Source of the DNA: Bacillota bacterium
GTDB taxonomy: Bacteria; Bacillota; Clostridia; Lachnospirales; Lachnospiraceae
Direction of reading: 5' to 3'
DNA length: 35,630 bases
Assembly: GCA_023387655.1 (NCBI GenBank)
Contig: JAEWHR010000219.1
Location: forward strand, 1 to 35,630
Shown here: one piece after another, positions 31,244 to 35,630 of the stretch
Layout of the letters: each line of letters starts with the position of its first letter
Position numbering within the stretch: the stretch's first letter is position 1
Notes under the pieces: generated by a model
Told to the model about the DNA's origin: nothing
Databases searched by the model: none
The model's input: only the letters and a program-made list of their open reading frames with translations
Translations under genes and position numbers: made by a program

Positions 31244-33232
31244 CTAGCAAATTTCAGCTCCCGATGGCATTGGCTTCTCTGGAGTCATTAAAGCAAGAAC
31301 TCCGTTCTCATCCTCAGCACATAATAACATACCTTCGGATACAACCCCTGCTAATGTTGCTGGCTTTAAGTTTACTAAAACCATAACCTTCTTACCAACC
31401 ATCTCTTCCGCAGTATAGTGAGCTTTGATTCCAGATACAATCTGTTTTACCTGATTTCCGATTTTAACCTTGGAGCAAAGAAGTTTCTTTGATTTCTTTA
31501 CTTCTTCACAAGCTATAATTTCACCTACTTGAAATTGTAGTTTTGCAAAATCATCATAGGTGATTTCGTCCTTTGCAGGAATCTCAATCACTGTTTCTTC
31601 TTGTTTTATTTCTTCCACGTTTGATGTCTCCTCTAGTGCATGTTTCTCTTCCACTTTTGCTAAAACTTCTTTTAAATCAAGCCTTGCAAATAAAATCTGT
31701 GGCTGATCTGTCACCTTGGTACCGTTTTCATGCAAACCAAAAGTAGCAAGCTCCTCTATGCTTCTCTTTCTAGCGTTTAACTGCGTTAATATCTTCTCTG
31801 CAGTTTCTGGTAAAAATGGCTCTAAAAGATTAGCACCAATACAGATACTCTCAACCAAGTTATATAATACGTTCTCAAGTCTAGCCTTCTTCTCTTCTTC
31901 TTTCGCAAGAGCCCATGGCATTGTTTCATCAATATATTTGTTACATCTCTTAAATAACGTAAAGATTTCAGAAATTGCATCTGCAACACGAAGGTTTGCC
32001 ATCTTTGCAACCACTTTATCTCTTGTCTTTGTTACAACCTCTATTAGCTCTGCATCTACTGGCTCTGTTGCATCGGTTTTATTCACTACACCTTCAAAGT
32101 ACTTATTTGACATTGAAATTGTACGGTTAACTAAGTTTCCTAAGGTGTTCGCAAGGTCAGAATTCATACGCTCCACCATAAGCTCCCAGTTAATTACACC
32201 ATCATTGTCAAATGGCATCTCATGAAGTACGAAGTAGCGAACAGCATCTACTCCGAAGAATTCCACTAACTCATCTGCATATAATACATTACCTCTAGAT
32301 TTACTCATCTTAACGCCAGAACCATCTTTTGCATTTGGATCTGTCTGTAATAACCAAGGATGACCAAATACCTGCTTTGGTAATGGTAAATCAAGTGCCA
32401 TTAACATGATTGGCCAGTAAATGGTATGGAATCGTAGGATATCCTTACCTATTAAGTGTAAATCCGCTGGCCAATATTTATTAAACTGTTCGGTAGAATT
32501 ACCATCACAGTCATAACCAATACCAGTGATATAGTTACTTAATGCGTCAATCCATACATAAATCACATGTTTTGGGTCAAAGTCTACTGGAATTCCCCAC
32601 TTAAAAGAGGTTCTTGATACACATAAATCCTGTAATCCAGGTAATAAGAAGTTATTCATCATCTCATTCTTTCTGGACTCTGGCTGAATAAACTCTGGAT
32701 GCGTATTGATATGATCAATTAATCTCTCCGTATAGTTACTAAGCTTTAAAAAGTAAGCTTCTTCTTTTGCTGGCTGACACTCTCTTCCACAGTCAGGACA
32801 TTTTCCATTGACAAGCTGGGAAGCGGTAAAAAATGACTCACATGGAGTACAGTACATTCCTTCATAGTGACCTTTGTAGATATCTCCCTGGTCATATAAT
32901 TTCTTAAAGATCTTTTGAACCTGTTTTTCATGATATTCGTCAGTTGTACGAATAAATTTATCGTAGGAAGAATTCATAAGATCCCAGATATCTTTGATTC
33001 CACCTGCTACCTTATCTACAAATTCTTTTGGTGAAACTCCTGCCTCTGCTGCTTTTTCCTCGATTTTTTGTCCATGCTCATCGGTTCCTGTCTGGAAGAA
33101 TACATCATATCCCTCCAACCTCTTAAATCTTGCAATACTATCTGCAAGTACAATTTCATACGTATTTCCAATGTGTGGCTTGCCTGACGTATATGCAATA
33201 GCCGTTGTAATGTAATATGGCTTTTTGCTCAT
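31244..33232 (-). CDS. metG: Methionyl-tRNA synthetase
   Basis: Charges tRNA-Met and initiator tRNA with methionine, 662 residues. The class I signatures are YTSGKPHIGNTYE (HIGH-like, about 14-26) and VKMSKSRGN (KMSKS, about 300). A zinc knuckle CTPCESFFTASQLVNGKCPDCGREC (about 126-150) fits the one-knuckle type. An anticodon-binding helical domain follows. The last ~105 residues (KLQFQVGEIIACEEVKKSKKLLCSKVKIG...) are a tRNA-binding EMAPII/Trbp111 domain that gives the enzyme its dimer form. The ATG has GGAGGAGATATT ahead. It is controlled by a methionine T-box leader; a 178-base spacer follows the leader terminator. Confidence 0.97.
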   Translation of the reverse strand: MSKKPYYITTAIAYTSGKPHIGNTYEIVLADSIARFKRLEGYDVFFQTGTDEHGQKIEEKAAEAGVSPKEFVDKVAGGIKDIWDLMNSSYDKFIRTTDEYHEKQVQKIFKKLYDQGDIYKGHYEGMYCTPCESFFTASQLVNGKCPDCGRECQPAKEEAYFLKLSNYTERLIDHINTHPEFIQPESRKNEMMNNFLLPGLQDLCVSRTSFKWGIPVDFDPKHVIYVWIDALSNYITGIGYDCDGNSTEQFNKYWPADLHLIGKDILRFHTIYWPIMLMALDLPLPKQVFGHPWLLQTDPNAKDGSGVKMSKSRGNVLYADELVEFFGVDAVRYFVLHEMPFDNDGVINWELMVERMNSDLANTLGNLVNRTISMSNKYFEGVVNKTDATEPVDAELIEVVTKTRDKVVAKMANLRVADAISEIFTLFKRCNKYIDETMPWALAKEEEKKARLENVLYNLVESICIGANLLEPFLPETAEKILTQLNARKRSIEELATFGLHENGTKVTDQPQILFARLDLKEVLAKVEEKHALEETSNVEEIKQEETVIEIPAKDEITYDDFAKLQFQVGEIIACEEVKKSKKLLCSKVKIGNQVKQIVSGIKAHYTAEEMVGKKVMVLVNLKPATLAGVVSEGMLLCAEDENGVLALMTPEKPMPSGAEIC

Positions 33233-33410
33233 AATATCTCCTCCTTACCATTTATAGTTTGTTTCCGTTTGTAAATACTAACCCTTACTTCTTTATGATT
33301 CGTAATATGGTTACTTTCGTGAATAAATTTTGCCTTACGAAACCTTTATGGTAGTACGCATACCTCAACGTTTTTTATTTATAAGTTCTTTCAGAAAATA
33401 TCCTAAAAAT

Positions 33411-33690
33411 AAAAAAAGCCCCCGTCTATTTAAAGACGAGAGTATCTCCCGTGGTACCACTTTAATTCATACTAACCTTTTAGCTAGTATCTTACCGACT
33501 GCTAACACAGTCTCTCACTATAACGTGTGAATACGTCGTAACCTAAGATTTAACCTCAGCTACGCAGCTCCAAGACCATCTTCTATATGTTCCACTGTTC
33601 CTCGCTCTCAGCACTGAAATTTCTTTCGGCAAGGTTCTCTGTTCAGTATTCCATATATACTCTTCTTTTCTCAGCATTTTTTATATGAAT
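33411..33690 (-). promoter_or_regulatory. T-box leader of metG, methionine specifier
   Basis: The antiterminator box UGGUACCACGG lies at 33448-33459. The terminator hairpin has arms 33434-33442 and 33419-33427 (nine pairs with two G-U) and a seven-base U-run (33411-33417). Stem I shows UAUAUG...CAUAUA around a loop where GAAG-AUG-G puts the specifier at 33577-33579 (AUG, Met), and the apical GUGCUGAGAGCGAGG element is typical. Uncharged tRNA-Met would stabilise readthrough. Confidence 0.93.
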
Positions 33691-33698
33691 TTGCATCA

Positions 33699-33727
33699 AG
33701 TATACATTTCTAGTTTAAATTTGTCAA
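33699..33727 (-). promoter_or_regulatory. Sigma-A promoter of metG/T-box
   Basis: TTGACA (33722-33727) and TATACT (33699-33704) are spaced by 17 bases. The start point would be near 33692, which fits the 5' end of stem I of the T-box. Confidence 0.85.
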
Positions 33728-33751
33728 GGGTGTTGGAAATTATATTTTTTA

Positions 33752-33972
33752 CCCAAGCTATATTCTTGGCTTCAAACCATATTCTTCACTCCAAGCGAAA
33801 TTCTTTTCTTCAAACTATATTCCTTGGCTTCAAACCATATTCTTTACTCCAAGCTATATTCTTTTCTTCAAACTATATTCTTTGGCTTCAAACTATATTC
33901 TTAGGCTTCAAACCATATTCTTTGGCTTCAAACCATATTCATTGGCTACAAATATTTCTTATGGGGTGCTTC
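33752..33972. repeat. Tandem array of ~20-nt units upstream of metG
   Basis: About eleven copies of a 19-20 base unit of the form GGCTTCAAACCATATTCTTT, next to the metG -35. Some units have variant heads (CACTCCAAGC, TTCTTCAAAC). A block of three units is duplicated: 33768-33825 and 33826-33883 are both 58 bases and differ at about four positions. The three units 33884-33943 are each exactly 20 bases. Plus-strand frames through it (for example 33685-34020) are repeat artefacts. Confidence 0.9.
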
Positions 33973-34007
33973 AAATTTTTTTCATACTTCCACACAATCC
34001 TTCTTTT

Positions 34008-34114
34008 AAAAAAGAAATAAGATTGAAGAAACTTGTATTCCTCCTTGTAGCGTTTCTTGTCCCCATACAAGAATTATAAGTGCTACATTGTAATACACCG
34101 ATTCTTCAATCTTA
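34008..34114 (-). terminator. Terminator hairpin of the small RNA
   Basis: 13 perfect base pairs (34018-34030 with 34102-34114) at the base, followed on the minus strand by a U-rich tail (34008-34017). It is the 3' part of the candidate small RNA. Confidence 0.7.
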
Positions 34115-34188
34115 CTTCTTTCATAGCTTCGCTCTCTAAACATTCCCCAATGCTTCATCCTCCGGACAATACCTTCTCGATACCGACC
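34008..34188 (-). ncRNA. Candidate novel structured small RNA
   Basis: A transcript of about 180 bases bounded by a strong promoter (34195-34223) and a terminator. The 3' half folds as a long hairpin: 13 perfect pairs (34102-34114 with 34018-34030), then TGTATT/AATACA, TGTAGC/GCTACA and TTCTTGT/ACAAGAA (arms 34067-34073 and 34054-34060) around a 6-base loop, ending in ATTTCTTTTTT. The 5' half (about 34115-34188) has short stems GCATT/AATGT and AGC-GAA-GCT. An 85-residue minus-strand frame (34006-34263) covers it, but its start lies upstream of the promoter and it has no protein-like features. I did not recognise a known family. Confidence 0.65.
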
Positions 34189-34194
34189 AAATAG

Positions 34195-34223
34195 AGTATA
34201 GCAAGTTTTGTGAAATATGTCAA
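34195..34223 (-). promoter_or_regulatory. Strong sigma-A promoter of the small RNA
   Basis: TTGACA (34218-34223) and TATACT (34195-34200) are 17 bases apart. The start point would be near 34188. It lies about 100 bases after the aminopeptidase stop, so it is not that gene's promoter, and metG has its own. Confidence 0.85.
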
Positions 34224-34319
34224 GAAAGTCTTTTAATAAATCAAACCTTTTGTTACTTTTCACATAATGTGAATTTTATAAGAGTACTTATTCTGAAAAC
34301 AAAAGTAATTTATTGTCTT

Positions 34320-35615
34320 TTATTCAGTAAAAAATGCAGTAGCAAGATCTACTAAAGCTGTCTGATCTTTAATTCCCATTAGTTCTCTAGCTGAATGCAT
34401 TGCAAGCATTGGAATACCAACATCTACAGTCATCATTGGTAACCAAGAGGAGATAATCGGACCCATTGTTCCACCACCGATTACATCAGAATGATTAACA
34501 AATTTCTTATATGGAATATTATACTTATCACATAACATTACCATAGATGCAATCGCTTCGGTGTCAAAGGTATAACGTTGGTTTCCGCTAATTTTAAATA
34601 CCACACCGTCATTCATTAGAGCGTAATTCACTGGATCATATTTATCTGTTTTACTTGGATGAAGGGCATGAGCCACATCCATAGAGATTAGAAAACTGCT
34701 TAAGATAGAATCATTTAATGCAGCTCTATCATAGCCTAATGCTTGATAGATTTTTTCAAGGAACATGGAAAACAATGCAGAATCTGCGCCCTGCTTCGTA
34801 CCACTTCCAATTTCCTCATTATCAAATAAACCAATAATGTTAATGCCATCCTCACGATTCCCATCAATAATTCCTCGGAGTAATGCATGACATGAAGTTA
34901 GATTATCTAATCTTGGGCTCTGAATAAACTCTTCGTTCATACCAAGTAATAAACCATCCTCTGCACAGTATACATAAAGATCAAAATCTAGAATATCACT
35001 AGCCTCAACTTCAAGTTCTTTTGCCAAAAATTCTATAAAATAAGATTTTTCATTTAGTGTTTCATTTAATACTCCCATCAATGGAAGCATATCTGTTTGT
35101 TTCATTAACTCTACACCCTTATTTACCTCTTTATTCATATGAATTGCGAGGTTAGGAATTGTTAAGAATGGCTTATCTACACGAATAATCTTAGTAGCTG
35201 GAGCAAATGGATTTTCACTCTTAAGTGCTACTCTACCCGCAACAGAGAGTGGGCGATCTAACCAGGTATTTAAAATTGGTCCACCATAAATCTCAGTATT
35301 TACTCTTAAATATCCTTTGCTCGTTAACTCTGCCGTTGGTTTTACATGAAGGCAAGGGTGATCCGTATGTGCAGAAGCTAAACGAAATTGTTGTGTTTCT
35401 GTAACTTGTTTACCGATGGTAAATGCAAATACAGTAGTCCCAAAAGGTTTTGTATAATATTTTCCGCCTGGTTGCAAACAAAAACTCTTTCTAAAATCAA
35501 GTTCTGTAAAGCCTGCTTCCTCAAGCATTGTAATTCCTTCTAATACTGCATGATAAGGTGATGCTGATTTTTTAATATAGGAAAGTAATTCTCCTGCAAT
35601 CTTTTTTTCTCTCAT
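34320..35615 (-). CDS. M18 family aminopeptidase
   Basis: A cytosolic zinc aminopeptidase of 431 residues. The metal ligands are seen in SAHTDHPCLHVKP (about 80-92), LFDNEEIGSGTKQGADS (with the catalytic Glu pair, about 265), SMDVAHALHP (about 312-321) and VNHSDVIGGGTMGPI (about 377-391). It matches bacterial M18 enzymes (aspartyl/leucyl aminopeptidase type), which free N-terminal residues from peptides. AGGAGG lies seven bases before the ATG. The gene is complete but its promoter lies beyond the right edge. Confidence 0.93.
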   Translation of the reverse strand: MREKKIAGELLSYIKKSASPYHAVLEGITMLEEAGFTELDFRKSFCLQPGGKYYTKPFGTTVFAFTIGKQVTETQQFRLASAHTDHPCLHVKPTAELTSKGYLRVNTEIYGGPILNTWLDRPLSVAGRVALKSENPFAPATKIIRVDKPFLTIPNLAIHMNKEVNKGVELMKQTDMLPLMGVLNETLNEKSYFIEFLAKELEVEASDILDFDLYVYCAEDGLLLGMNEEFIQSPRLDNLTSCHALLRGIIDGNREDGINIIGLFDNEEIGSGTKQGADSALFSMFLEKIYQALGYDRAALNDSILSSFLISMDVAHALHPSKTDKYDPVNYALMNDGVVFKISGNQRYTFDTEAIASMVMLCDKYNIPYKKFVNHSDVIGGGTMGPIISSWLPMMTVDVGIPMLAMHSARELMGIKDQTALVDLATAFFTE

Positions 35616-35630
35616 TGTAATCCTCCTGTT

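Noticed and set aside
33752..33972. CRISPR array
   Set aside because: The units are contiguous and there are no unique spacers of constant length; it is a simple tandem repeat.
33685..34020. 111-residue plus-strand frame rich in repeated NHI/FLGFKPYSL units
   Set aside because: It is produced by the 20-base tandem array and begins opposite the metG promoter; no ribosome site precedes it.
34115..34188. SRP RNA, because the 5' half contains GUCCGGAGGAUGAAGCA, similar to the SRP domain IV loop
   Set aside because: The flanking bases do not form the symmetric loop and helix of domain IV, and the rest of the SRP RNA is absent.
34006..34263. 85-residue minus-strand reading frame downstream of the aminopeptidase
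   Set aside because: Its start lies upstream of a strong promoter, it runs through a perfect terminator-like hairpin, and it shows no protein features. The region is better explained as a small RNA.

Overview
The window looks like chromosomal DNA of a low-GC, endospore-forming Firmicute, most likely a Lachnospiraceae/Lachnoclostridium-type Clostridium. The reasons are the AT-rich sequence, strong GGAGG ribosome sites, sigma-A promoters of the TTGACA-N17-TATAAT type, a T-box leader on metG, the sporulation genes yyaC and bofA, and clostridial families such as DUF5711 and DUF5702. No phage, insertion sequence, tRNA, rRNA or CRISPR array was recognised. Almost all genes are on the minus strand; only yyaC and yaaL are on the plus strand.

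Layout. Positions 1-6450 hold a membrane protein with a YcxB-like tail, a KDPG aldolase fused to a VOC-like domain under an operator-bearing promoter, a cvpA/DUF5711 pair, and a membrane protein joining an apparently catalytically dead MPN (JAMM-less) domain to an extracellular LysM. Positions 6832-11640 hold yyaC, a coiled-coil membrane protein, recR, ebfC and dnaX. Positions 11765-16985 hold an M15 peptidase lipoprotein, a small conserved protein, a flavodoxin-SCP2 fusion translationally coupled to a rhomboid protease, and glpK.

Positions 17284-28827 are one long minus-strand Tad/Flp (type IVc) pilus locus. In transcription order it reads tadZ, tadA, tadB, a tadC-like gene, flp pilin, a DUF5702/TadG-like gene, tadE-like 1, prepilin peptidase, tadE-like 2, and an FHA-domain protein. 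TadZ/A/B/C would form the inner-membrane export motor, the peptidase would mature the Flp pilin, and the TadE/TadG-like proteins would be minor or anchoring pseudopilins. The FHA protein would link the machine to Ser/Thr phosphorylation. Several parts are unusual: a TadZ without a Walker A lysine, a TadC with an Ig-like insert, a TadE with two Cys/His modules, and an FHA protein with an 11-residue repeat. The operon starts at a good sigma-A promoter whose -10 lies inside a 20-bp inverted repeat.

Positions 29325-35615 hold a GNAT acetyltransferase flanked by a 14-bp inverted repeat, the divergent sporulation pair bofA and yaaL, metG with a methionine T-box, an array of about 20-nt tandem repeats, a probable new ~180-nt structured small RNA with its own promoter and terminator, and an M18 aminopeptidase.

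The set yyaC, dnaX-ebfC-recR, yaaL-bofA and metG is the classic origin-proximal neighbourhood of Firmicutes. Here it is split by about 20 kb that contains glpK, the rhomboid operon and the Tad locus. The items I consider most likely to be undescribed are the small RNA at 34008-34188, the MPN-LysM protein, the modified Tad locus and the tandem array upstream of metG.
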